Source: Alphaproteobacteria bacterium
Lineage (GTDB): Bacteria > Pseudomonadota > Alphaproteobacteria > Micropepsales > Micropepsaceae
DNA: 64,000 bases
Direction: 5' to 3'
NCBI GenBank assembly: GCA_947462105.1
Contig: CANHNJ010000014.1
Span: 1-64,000 of the forward strand
The notes beneath the pieces are model-generated. The model did no database searches. It was not told the origin of the DNA and was given only the letters and a program-made list of their open reading frames with translations. This document shows positions 37,337 to 47,342 of this stretch, one piece after another (position 1 is the first letter of the stretch; each line of letters starts with the position of its first letter). Position numbers and translations under genes: made by a program.

Positions 37337-37934
37337 CTTTGCCCTTCGAACCGATACGCGGTTCGGTGCCGTTGAGAAGCCGGCGAATGTTGGTGTGGTG
37401 CATGGCGATGACCAGAAGGGCAAGCAGGGCGATGACGGGCGCATCGTGCGCCTGCCCGAGGAAGAAGAAATAGTCCGGTGCCAGCGCGATGGCGATCAGC
37501 GCCGACAGTGACGAAATGCGGAACAGGGCGGCCATGCCGATCCAGACCGCGATCACCAGCAGGCCGGCGGGCCAGTGCAGCGCCAGCGACACGCCGATGA
37601 AAGTGGCGACGCCCTTGCCGCCCTTGAATTTGAGCCAGACGGGAAAGACATGGCCAATCACTGCGCCTGCTGCGGCGACCATCTCTGTGCCCGGGGGCAG
37701 GAAATGCTGTGCGACCAGCACCGCCGCCACGCCCTTCAGCCCGTCGCACAGCAACGTGCCGGCCGCCGCCCATTTCTTGCCGGTGCGCAGCACATTGGTG
37801 GCGCCGATATTGCCGCTGCCGATCTTGCGGACATCGCCCGCACCCGAGGCATAGGCGAAGAACAGGCCGAACGGAATCGAGCCCAGCAGATAGCCGAGCC
37901 CGAACGCGATCACGATGGAATGGATGTCCCCCAT
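37326..37934 (-). CDS. plsY: Glycerol-3-phosphate acyltransferase PlsY
   Basis: A 202-residue inner-membrane enzyme that uses acyl-phosphate to acylate glycerol-3-phosphate in the first step of phospholipid synthesis. Five hydrophobic segments are visible, with the motifs LGSIPFGLFFA, RKIGSGNIGATNVLRTG and FKGGKGVATFIGV. It lies between pyrC and dprA on the minus strand. Confidence 0.95.
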   Translation of the reverse strand: MGDIHSIVIAFGLGYLLGSIPFGLFFAYASGAGDVRKIGSGNIGATNVLRTGKKWAAAGTLLCDGLKGVAAVLVAQHFLPPGTEMVAAAGAVIGHVFPVWLKFKGGKGVATFIGVSLALHWPAGLLVIAVWIGMAALFRISSLSALIAIALAPDYFFFLGQAHDAPVIALLALLVIAMHHTNIRRLLNGTEPRIGSKGKGEG

Positions 37935-37956
37935 GACGCGGGACGATAGGCGAAAA

Positions 37957-39246
37957 CTAGCCGCGTTTAAACACGCATTCGCCGCCCACGAAGGTCATTC
38001 TGGCGCGGCCCTGCAGGCGGCGGCCGTCAAAGGCGGTGTTGCGGGCGCGAGAATGCAGCTTGTCCGCCTCGACCACGAAGGGCTCGTCGGCATCGAACAG
38101 CACCAGGTCGGCGGGCGCGCCCTTGGCCAGAGTGCCCCCTGCCAGGCCAAGCAGCCTGGCGGGCGTGGCGGTGACGGCCTTCAGCACCGTCATCAGGTCG
38201 GCGCCATTGTGATGCAGCGACAGGGCGATGGGCAGCAGCGTTTCCAGGCCCACCGTGCCCGCTGCCGCGACGGCGAAGGGCTGGCGCTTGGTGTCGGCGC
38301 CCTGCGGTTCATGGCTGGAGACGATGATGTCGATATCGCCGCGGGCGACACCGTCGGCCATCGCGGCACGGTCGGTCTCGCTGCGCAGCGGCGGTTTCAC
38401 CTTGCGGAAAGTATAGTAGGCGCCGACATCCAGCTCGTTCAGCGCCAGGTGATGGGCGGCAACGCCGCAGGTCACGCGCACGCCGCGCGCCTTGGCGGCG
38501 ACGATCAGCGCCAGCGCGGCGCGCGTGGAAATCTGCGCGAAGTGGTAACGCGCGCCGGTCAGCTCGACCAGCGCGATGTCGCGCGCCACGATCATGGCCT
38601 CGGCGATGGCGGGGGCGGCGGGCAGGCCCAGCCGGGTGGAAAATTCGCTCTCGGTGGCCGCCGTACCGGCCGTCAGCTCCGGCTCCTCGGCATGGGCCAT
38701 CACCAGCGCATCGAAAGTGGCGGCATAGGACATGGCCCGGCGCAGCACGCGCGCATTGGCGACGGTGCGCTCGCAATCGTAAAACGCCACTGCGCCGGCT
38801 TCGCGAAGCAGGCCGATCTCGGTCATGGTTTCGCCCGCCAGCCCCTTGGTCAGGGCCGCCACGGGGGCGACGCGCACCTTGGCGGTGGCGGCGGCGCGGC
38901 GCAGCAGGAAGTCCACCAGCGAAGGCTCGTCGATCACCGGGTTGGTCGATGGCATCACCGCGATGGTGGTGACGCCACCCGCAGCGGCGGCTTCGGACGC
39001 CGATGCCAGGGTCTCGCGATGCTCCGCGCCCGGCTCGCCGGTATGAACGCAGGCATCCACCAGGCCCGGCGCCAGCACCAGCCCGCGCGCATCGATCACT
39101 TCGGGGTCATTCGGCTCGGCATCGTTGAACAGGCGCGGACCGATATCGGCGATGCGGCCATTCTCGACCAGCAGGCCGCCCTTCACATCCAGGCCGCTGG
39201 CCGGATCGATCAGGCGAACATTCTTGAAGGCAATGCGGCGGCTCAT
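37957..39246 (-). CDS. pyrC: Dihydroorotase
   Basis: A 429-residue amidohydrolase that closes carbamoyl-aspartate to dihydroorotate in pyrimidine synthesis. The first metal site, usually HxH, reads [12 protein letters not shown], with cysteine-valine-histidine in place of histidine-x-histidine (His at about 66). Other parts include [19 protein letters not shown] and IVSSHEPQG. Together with its coupling to pyrB, the altered metal site raises the chance that it is a non-catalytic or monometallic PyrX-like partner of PyrB. The start overlaps the pyrB stop (ATGA). Confidence 0.87.
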   Translation of the reverse strand: MSRRIAFKNVRLIDPASGLDVKGGLLVENGRIADIGPRLFNDAEPNDPEVIDARGLVLAPGLVDACVHTGEPGAEHRETLASASEAAAAGGVTTIAVMPSTNPVIDEPSLVDFLLRRAAATAKVRVAPVAALTKGLAGETMTEIGLLREAGAVAFYDCERTVANARVLRRAMSYAATFDALVMAHAEEPELTAGTAATESEFSTRLGLPAAPAIAEAMIVARDIALVELTGARYHFAQISTRAALALIVAAKARGVRVTCGVAAHHLALNELDVGAYYTFRKVKPPLRSETDRAAMADGVARGDIDIIVSSHEPQGADTKRQPFAVAAAGTVGLETLLPIALSLHHNGADLMTVLKAVTATPARLLGLAGGTLAKGAPADLVLFDADEPFVVEADKLHSRARNTAFDGRRLQGRARMTFVGGECVFKRG

Positions 39247-40217
39247 GCATGCCCCCGGCTGTCGCTCTTGCGCGCGATGCTGCGCGAGAGCGCATCCAGC
39301 ACCGCCATGCGGGCGGCGACGCCCATCTCGACCTGTTCGGAAATCAGGCTGACCTCGACATCGTCGGCGATGTCGCTGGAAATCTCGACGCCACGGTTCA
39401 TGGGCCCCGGATGCATCACTAGCGCGCCCGGCTTGGCATAGGCCAGCTTTTCGCGGTCCAGGCCATAGAAGCGGAAATATTCGCGCGACGACGGGATGAA
39501 GGCCCCGCCCATTCTTTCCAGTTGCAGCCGCAGCATCATCACGATGTCGGCGTCCTTCAGGCCCGTTTTCATGTCGGTGCAGACCTCGACGCCGAAACGG
39601 TCGGCATCGGCGGGCAGGAGCGGCCTTGGCGCTACCAGCCGCACCCGCGCGCCCATCATGGCCAGCAGGCGCAGGTTGGAACGCGCCACGCGGCTATGAA
39701 AGATGTCGCCGCAGATGGCGACGATGCGGTTCTCGAAGCCGCCCAGGCGGCGGCGAATGGTCAGCGCGTCGAGCAGCGCCTGGGTGGGGTGCTCATGCGC
39801 GCCGTCACCGGCATTGATGACGCTGCAGGACAGCTTGCGCGACAGCAGTTCGGCGGCGCCCGCATTCTCGTGCCGCACCACCAGGATATCGGGGCGCATG
39901 GCGTTGAGGGTGGAGGCGGTGTCGATCAGGGTTTCGCCCTTGGCGACCGAGGAATTCTTCACCGCCATGTTCATGACATCGGCGCCCAGCCGCTTGCCCG
40001 CCAGTTCAAAAGAGGACTGGGTGCGGGTCGAGGCTTCGAAGAACAGGTTGATCAGGGTGCGGCCCTTGAGCAGGGCGGTCTTCTTGTCGGCGGCCTGGCT
40101 CTGGTCGACATACGTGTCGGCGAGGTCGAGCAGGGCGGTGACTTCTTCAGGCGAAAGCCCCTCGATGCCCAGCAGGTGGCTGGACTTCAGGATCGGCAGC
40201 GGGTTCGCGGATGTCAT
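39243..40217 (-). CDS. pyrB: Aspartate carbamoyltransferase catalytic subunit
   Basis: A 324-residue enzyme that makes carbamoyl-aspartate. The carbamoyl-phosphate site is [13 protein letters not shown], and the central part has [20 protein letters not shown]; the C-terminal aspartate-binding loop is [13 protein letters not shown]. The ATG at 40217 gives the usual N-terminus ([15 protein letters not shown]). The stop overlaps pyrC. A good promoter ends only ten bases before the start codon. Confidence 0.96.
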   Translation of the reverse strand: MTSANPLPILKSSHLLGIEGLSPEEVTALLDLADTYVDQSQAADKKTALLKGRTLINLFFEASTRTQSSFELAGKRLGADVMNMAVKNSSVAKGETLIDTASTLNAMRPDILVVRHENAGAAELLSRKLSCSVINAGDGAHEHPTQALLDALTIRRRLGGFENRIVAICGDIFHSRVARSNLRLLAMMGARVRLVAPRPLLPADADRFGVEVCTDMKTGLKDADIVMMLRLQLERMGGAFIPSSREYFRFYGLDREKLAYAKPGALVMHPGPMNRGVEISSDIADDVEVSLISEQVEMGVAARMAVLDALSRSIARKSDSRGHA

Positions 40218-40227
40218 TAAAGCTGGG

Positions 40228-40256
40228 CTTATAGGCAGGTCGCCGGAACCCGGCAA
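40228..40256 (-). promoter_or_regulatory. pyrB promoter, nearly leaderless
   Basis: On the minus strand TTGCCG (40256-40251) and TATAAG (40233-40228) are spaced 17 bp. Transcription would start about three to five bases before the ATG at 40217, so the mRNA would be almost leaderless, leaving no room for a ribosome-binding site or a classical pyrimidine attenuator. Confidence 0.55.
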
Positions 40257-40351
40257 GTTCCCTGGCGCCACCTTTTGCGTCCACCGGCCACTTTTTTTGG
40301 GGAACGGTTAGCGCCGTGCCGCATTTGCCCTAGGGATAACCAAGGAAATTC

Positions 40352-40591
40352 ATGATGCGTCTGATGACCCGCGCCGCCAGCGCCATTGTTCTGTCCGGCC
40401 TGCTGGCCACCAGCGCTTTTGCGGCCCCTCTGCCCGCTGGCAAGCCTGCCGGCACCCGGGAAGCGACCCTGGCCGGTTCCGGCCTGCTATGGATCGGCTT
40501 TGCCACGATCATCGCCGTTACCGTCGGCGTCGTCGCCAGCAACAATGATGGCGGGGTTACCAACACCACCTCCGCGACCGGCACGCCTTAA
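40352..40591 (+). CDS. Small secreted or membrane-anchored protein
   Basis: A 79-residue protein with a signal peptide (MTRAASAIVLSGLLATSAFA, cleavage likely after AFA) and a second hydrophobic stretch, GLLWIGFATIIAVTVGVVAS, that could hold it in the membrane. The tail is Asn/Gly/Thr-rich. AAGGA lies six bases before the ATG. No family is recognised. The stop overlaps the convergent MFS gene stop. Confidence 0.68.
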   Translation: MMRLMTRAASAIVLSGLLATSAFAAPLPAGKPAGTREATLAGSGLLWIGFATIIAVTVGVVASNNDGGVTNTTSATGTP

Positions 40592-41874
40592 GCGCGCGTC
40601 ATCTCTTCCAGGCTCTTGCCCGCCGGTTCGGGCAGGAACAACAGGATGGCCAGCGTGATGGGCAGGCTGGCCAGGCAAAGCTGGATGGCAGGGCCATGCG
40701 CGCCATACAGGTCGAACAGGCTGCCTTCCAGCCATAGCGCCACCGCGCCACAGGCGATCTCGAAGACATAGCGCAGGCCGGAAACGGTGGCGCGATAGGC
40801 TGTCGGCACGATCTCCAGCGCGAAGCCCGCGATCAGCGCATCGCCGGAAAAGAATCCGAAGAAGGCCAGGATCCACAGCGGCGGCATCATCCAGGCGGGC
40901 GCGCCGCTGTAGAAGAAGTAAAAACAGATGCCCGCCAGCGCCGCGATAGCGATGGCCAGGGGCTTGCGGCCGATGCGGTCCGACAGCCGTCCCGCCGCGA
41001 TGGCCAGCACCAGCCCCACCAGTCCACCGGGCACCAGCAGCAGGGTCGTCTGGCCCGGACTGTAGTGATAGACGGTCTGCAGGTATGTCGCGCCCAGCAC
41101 CGTGGCGGGTGAGATGGCGAAACCGAAAGCCGATGCGGCGATCACGATGCTGATGACGCGCCCCGGATATTGCCGGGCGATGTCTTTCAGCAAAGACAAG
41201 GCTTCGGCCGCTTTCGACATGGTTCGAATGACTTTTTCGCGTTCCGCAAAGCGTTGTGTTTCCGGCAGGCGCTTGCGCAGCCACGCCACCAGGAAAATCG
41301 GGATCGCCCCGATCACATAGATGGCGCGCCATTCGGACGGCAGCACCGTCACCAGCGCGAAGATCAGCGATGCGACACCGGCCCCCATGTAATAAAGCGC
41401 ACTCAAGGTGCCATTGGCCCAGCCGCGCGCCCCCGCCGCCATTTCCTCGGCCACCACCACGAAGCAGAGCATTTCCTCGGCATAGCCGAAGACGCGGGTC
41501 AGGAACTGCATCGCCACGAACTGCTCGTAATTCTGGGTGAAGGCGGTGAGCAGGGTGAAAAGTGCTTGCCCGAACAGCGTGACCAGCAGCAGGCGCCTGC
41601 GCCCGACAAGATCGGCGCTGGCCGCGATCAGCAGCGCGAAAACTGTGGCAGTGCGGAAGAGGGCGACCGTGGGGCCCAGCTGGTTGTCGGGAATGTGGAA
41701 GGTGGCCTGGATCTGCGGCGCGGCCAGGCCGAAGACATTCTGGTCATAGCCGGCGAAGAAGGCGGCGGCGCCAACCAGCAGGATCACGCGTTCGGCGCGA
41801 TACGGCATAGGCACGGGCGGACGCAGCGGTTTGGGCAGCCAGCGGAAGCGTGCGGGAGCCGTCTCGTCTGTCAT
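40588..41874 (-). CDS. Major facilitator superfamily transporter
   Basis: A 428-residue membrane protein with 12 likely segments. It has the MFS loop motif as [16 protein letters not shown] in the first half and [15 protein letters not shown] in the second. The N-terminal [19 protein letters not shown] resembles sugar/metabolite transporter-like MFS proteins. The substrate is unknown. Its ATG overlaps the ruvX stop (ATGA), so it follows ruvX in one transcript. Confidence 0.9.
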   Translation of the reverse strand: MTDETAPARFRWLPKPLRPPVPMPYRAERVILLVGAAAFFAGYDQNVFGLAAPQIQATFHIPDNQLGPTVALFRTATVFALLIAASADLVGRRRLLLVTLFGQALFTLLTAFTQNYEQFVAMQFLTRVFGYAEEMLCFVVVAEEMAAGARGWANGTLSALYYMGAGVASLIFALVTVLPSEWRAIYVIGAIPIFLVAWLRKRLPETQRFAEREKVIRTMSKAAEALSLLKDIARQYPGRVISIVIAASAFGFAISPATVLGATYLQTVYHYSPGQTTLLLVPGGLVGLVLAIAAGRLSDRIGRKPLAIAIAALAGICFYFFYSGAPAWMMPPLWILAFFGFFSGDALIAGFALEIVPTAYRATVSGLRYVFEIACGAVALWLEGSLFDLYGAHGPAIQLCLASLPITLAILLFLPEPAGKSLEEMTRA

Positions 41875-42341
41875 GCGCCACCTTTCAGATAGCGCAGCCG
41901 GTCCAGCGCGCCCTGCAGAATGTAGGCCGCCGCCATCTTGTCCACCACCGCGGCGCGGCGCGCCCGGCTGGTATCGGCATCGATCAGCGTGCGGGTGACG
42001 GCGCTGGTGGACAGGCGCTCATCCTGCAGAATCACCGGAATATCCCGGCTGGCCGCCCAGTTGCGGGCGAAGGCCCGGGCCGACTGGGCCGAGGGGCCGT
42101 CCGACCCGTCCATGTTGAGGGGCAGCCCGACCACCAGGCCGCCGACCCCCTGCGCACTTATTATAATGTCGAGCTTGGCGGCATCGGCCCCGAATTTGGC
42201 CCGTTTCAGGGTCTGCATGGGGGTGGCCACCATCAGCAGGGTGTCGGACAGGGCCAGACCGATAGTCTTTTCCCCCAGATCGAGCCCCAGCAGGCGCTTG
42301 CCGGGGGGCAGGGCAAGGTTGGCAAGTTCAGTCAGTGCCAC
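41871..42341 (-). CDS. ruvX: Putative pre-16S rRNA nuclease / Holliday junction resolvase RuvX
   Basis: A YqgF-family RNase H-like nuclease of about 156 residues. The acidic core is [17 protein letters not shown] near the start, [10 protein letters not shown] in the middle and the ending [16 protein letters not shown] chose the GTG at 42341, with GGGA six bases upstream; a TTG at 42353 would add four residues. It is divergent from gatC. Confidence 0.9.
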   Translation of the reverse strand: MALTELANLALPPGKRLLGLDLGEKTIGLALSDTLLMVATPMQTLKRAKFGADAAKLDIIISAQGVGGLVVGLPLNMDGSDGPSAQSARAFARNWAASRDIPVILQDERLSTSAVTRTLIDADTSRARRAAVVDKMAAAYILQGALDRLRYLKGGA

Positions 42342-42417
42342 TGTTTTTCCCAATCCTTGCCAGTCCAGTCCCCGGTTGCTAGCAAGCTACCGCCTTTCCA
42401 TCAAACAGGAAGCCTTC

Positions 42418-42705
42418 ATGTCCGTCGACAAGGACACCGTGCGTCGCATCGCCAAACTGGCCCGCCTGGCCGTTCCCGAGGAACGGCTGGAGCCGATGGC
42501 CGGCGAACTCAACGGCATCTTCAAATGGGTGGAGATGCTGGGCGAGGTCAAGGTTGATGGCGTGCCCGCGCTGACCTCGGTGGTGGCGCAAAAGCTGAAA
42601 TGGCGGAAGGACGAAGTGACCGATGGCGGCAACGCCGACGCCCTGATGACCAATGCGCCGGGCGGCGAGGATCACTTCTTTACCGTTCCCAAGGTGGTCG
42701 AATAA
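42418..42705 (+). CDS. gatC: Aspartyl/glutamyl-tRNA amidotransferase subunit C
   Basis: The 95-residue subunit that holds GatA and GatB together. It begins [20 protein letters not shown] and has [14 protein letters not shown], with the ending [18 protein letters not shown] lies seven bases before the ATG. The stop overlaps gatA by one base (TAATG). The enzyme corrects Glu-tRNA(Gln) and Asp-tRNA(Asn). Confidence 0.97.
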   Translation: MSVDKDTVRRIAKLARLAVPEERLEPMAGELNGIFKWVEMLGEVKVDGVPALTSVVAQKLKWRKDEVTDGGNADALMTNAPGGEDHFFTVPKVVE

Positions 42706-44186
42706 TGTCCGATCCCACCGCAATGACCCTGGCCGAGGCGCGCGATGCGCTGAAGGCGAAAAAGATGTCCTCCCGCGAACTGACCGGCGCCTTCGTCGCC
42801 GCCATCGCGGCGGGCCGTGGCCTGAATGCCTTCATCACCGAGACGGCAGAAACGGCGCTGGCGATGGCCGACGCTTCCGACAGGCGCATTGCTGAAGGCA
42901 AAGCGGGCGCGCTGGAAGGCCTGCCGCTGGCAATCAAGGACCTGTTCTGCACCAAGGGCACCCGCACCACGGCGGCGTCGAAAATTCTCGGCAACTTTGT
43001 GCCGCCCTATGAATCCACCGTGACGCAGAATTTGTGGAATGCCGGCGCGGTGATGCTGGGCAAGACCAACCTGGATGAGTTCGCGATGGGCTCGTCCAAC
43101 GAAACCTCCGCCTTCGGTCCGGTCTTCAATCCCTGGCGCAGCAAAGGCTCCAACCAGAACCTCGTGCCGGGCGGTTCGTCCGGCGGTTCGTCGTCGGCCG
43201 TCGCCGCCGATCTGTGCCTGGCCGCCACCGGCACCGACACCGGCGGTTCGATCCGCCAGCCCGCCGCCGTCACCGGCACGGTCGGCCTGAAGCCGACTTA
43301 TGGCCGCTGCTCGCGCTTCGGCATCGTCGCCTTCGCCTCGTCGCTGGACCAGGCCGGGCCGATGACCAAGACGGTGCGCGACGCCGCCATCATGCTCACC
43401 AGCATGGCCAGCATCGATCCCAAGGATTCCACCAGCGTCGAAACCCCGGTGCCGGACTATGAGAGCTTCCTCACCCAGGGCGTGAAGGGCCTGAAGGTCG
43501 GCATCCCGAAGGAATACCGCATCGATGGCATCCCTGCCGATGTCGTCGCGATGTGGGACAAGGCGGCGGATTGGCTGAAGAGCCAGGGGGCGGAGATCGT
43601 CGAAGTCTCGCTGCCCCACACCAAATACGCCCTGCCGACCTATTACATCGTCGCCCCGGCCGAGGCCTCGTCCAACCTGGCGCGCTATGATGGCGTGCGC
43701 TTCGGCCATCGCGCCGCCAGCCCGCGCGACATCACCGACCTGTATGAGCGCAGCCGTGGCGAGGGCTTTGGCGCCGAAGTGCAGCGCCGCATCCTGATCG
43801 GCACCTATGTGCTGTCGGCCGGCTATTACGACGCCTATTATTCCCGCGCCCAGAAACTGCGGACGCTCATCAAGCGCGACTTCGACCAGGCGTTTGAAAA
43901 GTGCGACGTGCTGCTGACGCCTTCGACCCCCGGTCCGGCCTTTGGCGTCGGCGCCAAGACCTCCGACCCGCTGGAGATGTACCTGCAGGACGTCTTCACC
44001 GTGACGGTGAATCTGGCGGGCCTGCCCGGCATCTCGGTGCCCGGCGGCCTGACGGAGAGCGGCCTGCCGCTGGGGCTGCAGTTGATCGGCAAGGCCTTCG
44101 ACGAAGGCACGCTTCTGCGCGCTGCCCAGGCAGTCGAAACAGCGGCGGATTTCAAGGCCAAACCGGCCAAGTGGTGGACGGCATGA
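42705..44186 (+). CDS. gatA: Aspartyl/glutamyl-tRNA amidotransferase subunit A
   Basis: A 493-residue amidase subunit that releases ammonia from glutamine. The catalytic Ser-cisSer-Lys set is present: Lys in [10 protein letters not shown] and the serines in [14 protein letters not shown] and [13 protein letters not shown]. Length is normal. The stop overlaps the gatB start (ATGA), giving a fully coupled gatCAB operon. Confidence 0.98.
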   Translation: MSDPTAMTLAEARDALKAKKMSSRELTGAFVAAIAAGRGLNAFITETAETALAMADASDRRIAEGKAGALEGLPLAIKDLFCTKGTRTTAASKILGNFVPPYESTVTQNLWNAGAVMLGKTNLDEFAMGSSNETSAFGPVFNPWRSKGSNQNLVPGGSSGGSSSAVAADLCLAATGTDTGGSIRQPAAVTGTVGLKPTYGRCSRFGIVAFASSLDQAGPMTKTVRDAAIMLTSMASIDPKDSTSVETPVPDYESFLTQGVKGLKVGIPKEYRIDGIPADVVAMWDKAADWLKSQGAEIVEVSLPHTKYALPTYYIVAPAEASSNLARYDGVRFGHRAASPRDITDLYERSRGEGFGAEVQRRILIGTYVLSAGYYDAYYSRAQKLRTLIKRDFDQAFEKCDVLLTPSTPGPAFGVGAKTSDPLEMYLQDVFTVTVNLAGLPGISVPGGLTESGLPLGLQLIGKAFDEGTLLRAAQAVETAADFKAKPAKWWTA

Positions 44187-45694
44187 GCAGGACGATCAAG
44201 GGCCAGAATCTTATCAAAGGAAGTTCTGGCGAGTGGGAAATCGTCATCGGCATGGAAGTCCATGCCCAGGTGACGTCCAATTCCAAGCTGTTCTCCGGAG
44301 CTTCGACCGCGTTCGGGGCCGATCCCAACAGCCAGGTCAGCTTCGTCGATGCCGGCATGCCCGGCATGCTGCCGGTCATCAATGAAAAATGCATCGAGCA
44401 GGCGGTCCGCACCGGGTTGGGCCTGAAGGCCAAGATCAATTTGCGCTCGCTGTTCGACCGCAAGAACTATTTCTATCCCGACCTGCCGCAGGGCTATCAG
44501 ATCAGCCAGTTCAAGGACCCCATCGTGGGCGAGGGCGAGGTCACAATCGATCTCAAGGACGGGACCAGCATCCTGGTCGGCATCGAGCGCCTGCATCTGG
44601 AGCAGGATGCGGGCAAGTCGATCCATGACCAGCATCCCGACCAGTCCTTCGTCGACCTGAACCGGTCGGGCGTGGCGCTGATGGAGATCGTCACCAAGCC
44701 GCACATGCGCTCATCCGAGGAAGCGGCGGCCTTCCTGAAAAAGCTGCGCGCCATCGTACGCTACCTGGGCACCTGCGACGGCAACATGGACGAAGGCTCC
44801 ATGCGCGCCGACGTCAATGTCTCGGTCTGCAAGCCGGGCGGTTACGAGAAATTCCGCGCCGACGGCTCGTTCAAGCATCTGGGCACCCGCTGCGAGATCA
44901 AGAACGTCAATTCCCTGCGCTTCATTGCCCAGGCGGTGGAGTATGAAGCCCGCCGCCAAGTCGAGATCATCGAGGAGGGCGGCACCATCCGCCAGGAAAC
45001 CCGGCTGTTCGACAGCAAGCAGGGCGAGACCCGCTCCATGCGCAGCAAGGAAGAGGCGCACGACTATCGCTATTTCCCCGATCCCGACCTGCTGCCGCTC
45101 GAACTGGAGCAGGCCTGGGTCGACGCCATCGCCAAGTCGCTGCCCGAACTGCCGGACGAGAAGCGCGCCCGCTTCATCGCGCAGGGTCTGTCCCCCTACG
45201 ATGCTTCCGTTCTGGTCAGCGAACGCGAGCTGGCCGACTATTTCGAGGATCTGGCCCAGGGCGTGGACGCCAAGGCCGCCGCCAACTGGCTGAACAACGA
45301 AATCCTGGGCCGTCTCAACAAGGCGGGGCTCGCAATCACCGAAGTGCCGGTCACGGCGTCGGCCAACAACGCCATCATCCGGATGATTTCGGACAACACC
45401 ATCTCCGGCAAGATCGCCAAGGACCTGCTGGACATCGTCTGGACCGAAGGCGGTGACCCCAAGGCGGTGGTCGAGGCGCGCGGCCTGCGTCAGGTGACCG
45501 ACACCGGCGCCATCGACGCCGCCATCGAAGCGGTGATCGCCGCCAACCCGGAAAAAGTGGAAGAGGTGAAGGCCAAGCCGAAGCTCTCCGCCTGGTTTGT
45601 CGGTCAGGTGATGAAGCAGACGGGTGGAAAAGCAAATCCGGCGGCGGTGAATGCCGCCCTCAAGACCCGACTCAATTTGCCCGACGAGGGGTGA
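44183..45694 (+). CDS. gatB: Aspartyl/glutamyl-tRNA amidotransferase subunit B
   Basis: A 503-residue kinase/transamidase subunit that binds the mischarged tRNA. It has [20 protein letters not shown], the metal-site region [16 protein letters not shown], and [18 protein letters not shown]. The C-terminal YqeY-like helical domain begins near 355 and ends at [24 protein letters not shown] hairpin with a T-run follows. Confidence 0.98.
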   Translation: MSRTIKGQNLIKGSSGEWEIVIGMEVHAQVTSNSKLFSGASTAFGADPNSQVSFVDAGMPGMLPVINEKCIEQAVRTGLGLKAKINLRSLFDRKNYFYPDLPQGYQISQFKDPIVGEGEVTIDLKDGTSILVGIERLHLEQDAGKSIHDQHPDQSFVDLNRSGVALMEIVTKPHMRSSEEAAAFLKKLRAIVRYLGTCDGNMDEGSMRADVNVSVCKPGGYEKFRADGSFKHLGTRCEIKNVNSLRFIAQAVEYEARRQVEIIEEGGTIRQETRLFDSKQGETRSMRSKEEAHDYRYFPDPDLLPLELEQAWVDAIAKSLPELPDEKRARFIAQGLSPYDASVLVSERELADYFEDLAQGVDAKAAANWLNNEILGRLNKAGLAITEVPVTASANNAIIRMISDNTISGKIAKDLLDIVWTEGGDPKAVVEARGLRQVTDTGAIDAAIEAVIAANPEKVEEVKAKPKLSAWFVGQVMKQTGGKANPAAVNAALKTRLNLPDEG

Positions 45695-45718
45695 TTCGCA
45701 CAAAATGCACAAAGTGCG

Positions 45719-45737
45719 GTCCGGCGCGGACTTTTTT
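45719..45737 (+). terminator. gatCAB terminator
   Basis: GTCCG (45719-45723) pairs with CGGAC (45727-45731) around GCG, followed by six T residues. It lies 25 bases after the gatB stop. Confidence 0.7.
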
Positions 45738-45933
45738 GCGAATTTTATTCCGTACAAAGAATGATGCATTTAACCCTTGTAAAATGGGGGTTTCCTGCAC
45801 ATCGCCGTTTTCGGGGCTTTTTCGATGTCAAGTCAGATTTGCAAATCGAAATGCAAGTAATTCATATTGTTGATGTTCTTGGGGGGCGGCGTTGAGTCGC
45901 TCGGACCCGGACAAACGATAGAGGAGTTGTATC

Positions 45934-46011
45934 ATGGCTGCGAAGAAGAAGGCCAAGAAGGCCACCAAGAAGAAGGCGACCAAGAAGAAGGCCGCCAAGA
46001 AGAAGAAGTAA
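45934..46011 (+). CDS. 25-residue lysine-rich peptide (histone H1-tail-like)
   Basis: A minimal ORF with a good ribosome-binding site, GAGGAG at 45921-45926, eight bases before the ATG. It encodes MAAKKKAKKATKKK and then further AT/AA-spaced KKK blocks: 15 of 25 residues are lysine, and the rest are mostly alanine and threonine. The composition matches bacterial histone H1-like nucleic-acid-binding tails. The stop codon starts an 8-bp hairpin, TAATTGAC/GTCAATTA (46009-46028). The 239-bp gap before it is AT-rich with a possible promoter (TTGCAA at 45839-45844). Function is inferred from composition only. Confidence 0.6.
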   Translation: MAAKKKAKKATKKKATKKKAAKKKK

Positions 46012-46083
46012 TTGACCTCGGTCAATTAGATCTTCTCGGTACCCCTGAGTTCTAGTTCAGGAGTATCCGATGATTAAAGCGAA

Positions 46084-46113
46084 GGCCGCGGTCCCCTAAT
46101 CGGTACCGCGGCC
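46084..46113. repeat. Inverted repeat between the lysine-rich peptide gene and GST
   Basis: GGCCGCGGT at 46084-46092 and ACCGCGGCC at 46105-46113 form a perfect 9-bp stem with a 12-base loop. There is no T-run after it, so it is either a weak terminator or an mRNA-stabilising structure. The rest of the 46012-46223 gap shows no coding frame. Confidence 0.45.
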
Positions 46114-46223
46114 AAGCTGTTTCTGGAGCTTCGCGGTTGCAATATCCGATGCGTCGAACGGCCTTGCCGATCCGCCGTATACATCCCATCTCCCGCTGAA
46201 CAGATTGCATGAGGAAGGCCCTG

Positions 46224-46919
46224 ATGGCCCGCAAGACCGTGAAACCCGCGCGCACAAAGGCCAAAAAGACCCCGGCCAGGCCCGCCAAGCCCATCCAGCT
46301 CTATTATTGGCCCACCCCGAACGGCCACAAGGTCAGCATATTGCTGGAGGAATTGGGGCTCTCCTATGAGATGCACCCGGTCAACATCAACAAGAACGAG
46401 CAATTCGATCCGGCCTTCCTCAGGCTTTCGCCCAACAACCGCATCCCGGCGATCCTGGACCCGGACGGGCCGGGCGGCCGCCCCATCTCGGTCTTCGAAT
46501 CCGGCGCCATCCTCCAGTATCTCGGCCGCAAGACCGGCAAGCTCTACCCGCAGGAGACGCGCGCCCGCGTCGCGGTGGACGAATGGCTGATGTGGCAGAT
46601 GGGTGGCCTGGGCCCCATGACCGGGCAGGCCAACCATTTTGTTCTCTATGCCCCGCAGGACGTGCCCTATGGCAAGACGCGTTACGTCGAGGAGGTTCGC
46701 CGCCTGCTGGGCGTGATGGACCGCCGCCTGGCGGTGAAGAAATACCTCGCCGGCAGCTATTCCATCGCCGACATCGCCTGCTTCTCCTGGGTGCGGTCGG
46801 CGTCGCGCCATGTGCCGCTGGACGCATTCCCCAATCTGGTGGCGTGGGTGGAACGGGTTGGCAAGCGGCCGGCCGTCCAGCGCGGCATGAAGCTCGGCGC
46901 AGCTTTGCGGAAGCCCTGA
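46224..46919 (+). CDS. Glutathione S-transferase with basic N-terminal extension
   Basis: A 231-residue GST. After a Lys/Arg/Pro/Ala-rich leader of ~23 residues (MARKTVKPARTKAKK...), the thioredoxin-fold domain has LYYWPTPNGHKVSILLEELG, the cis-proline NNRIPAILDPDG and FESGAILQYLGRK. The helical C-terminal domain has YLAGSYSIADIACFSWV. It resembles the YghU/YfcG class that reduces disulfides and peroxides. I chose the ATG at 46224 because GAGGAAGG stands five bases before it; an ATG at 46209 is in frame. Confidence 0.88.
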   Translation: MARKTVKPARTKAKKTPARPAKPIQLYYWPTPNGHKVSILLEELGLSYEMHPVNINKNEQFDPAFLRLSPNNRIPAILDPDGPGGRPISVFESGAILQYLGRKTGKLYPQETRARVAVDEWLMWQMGGLGPMTGQANHFVLYAPQDVPYGKTRYVEEVRRLLGVMDRRLAVKKYLAGSYSIADIACFSWVRSASRHVPLDAFPNLVAWVERVGKRPAVQRGMKLGAALRKP

Positions 46920-47056
46920 ATATTAGGGTTTTTTTTGACCAACCCTAACCATTCATGACTAACACCCATTTACCCAGTCTTAGTTTCTTTGGCTTCACCA
47001 TGCCCATGCGCCAGGAGGAATCCGTGGCGCGCCGGGTCATGAGAAGGAAGACCAAA

Positions 47057-47319
47057 GTGGCTTGCATCGATATGGACAGCCTCGCTCAGTATGAGCAGGA
47101 CGCGAAGACGGGGCGGGCGGACGCGCTCTACAATCTGGGTCTAGCCTATTCGACGGGCCAGGGCGTCAACACCGACTATGTCGTGGCGCACAAATGGTTC
47201 AACCTCGCGGCGTCGAAGAAGCCAAGCGCTGGCGCAACACCATCGCCGAGGAAATGAACCCCGGTCAGATCGCCCAGGCCCAGAAGCTCGCCCGCGAGTG
47301 GCTGAGCATCTTCAAGTAA
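47057..47319 (+). pseudogene. Sel1-repeat protein gene with a frameshift
   Basis: From GTG 47057 (GAAGGA upstream) the frame encodes DMDSLAQYEQDAKTGRADAL and YNLGLAYSTGQGV...AHKWFNLAA, one Sel1-type TPR unit. Near 47213-47218 the homology moves to another frame, which reads GVEEAKRWRNTIAEEMNPGQ and ends LAREWLSIFK at TAA 47319. The unshifted frame ends at 47257 with a proline-rich, unrelated tail. The simplest reading is a deletion of 3n+1 bases, perhaps ten between GGCG repeats. It may be a pseudogene or, less likely, a programmed shift. Confidence 0.7.
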
Positions 47320-47342
47320 GACGGCTTTAGACCGTCATCCGC

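Noticed and set aside
45761-45895. A 44-codon frame (starts MMHLTLVKWGF) in the gap after gatB
   Set aside because: No ribosome-binding site, an odd mixture of residues, and it spans an AT-rich likely promoter region.
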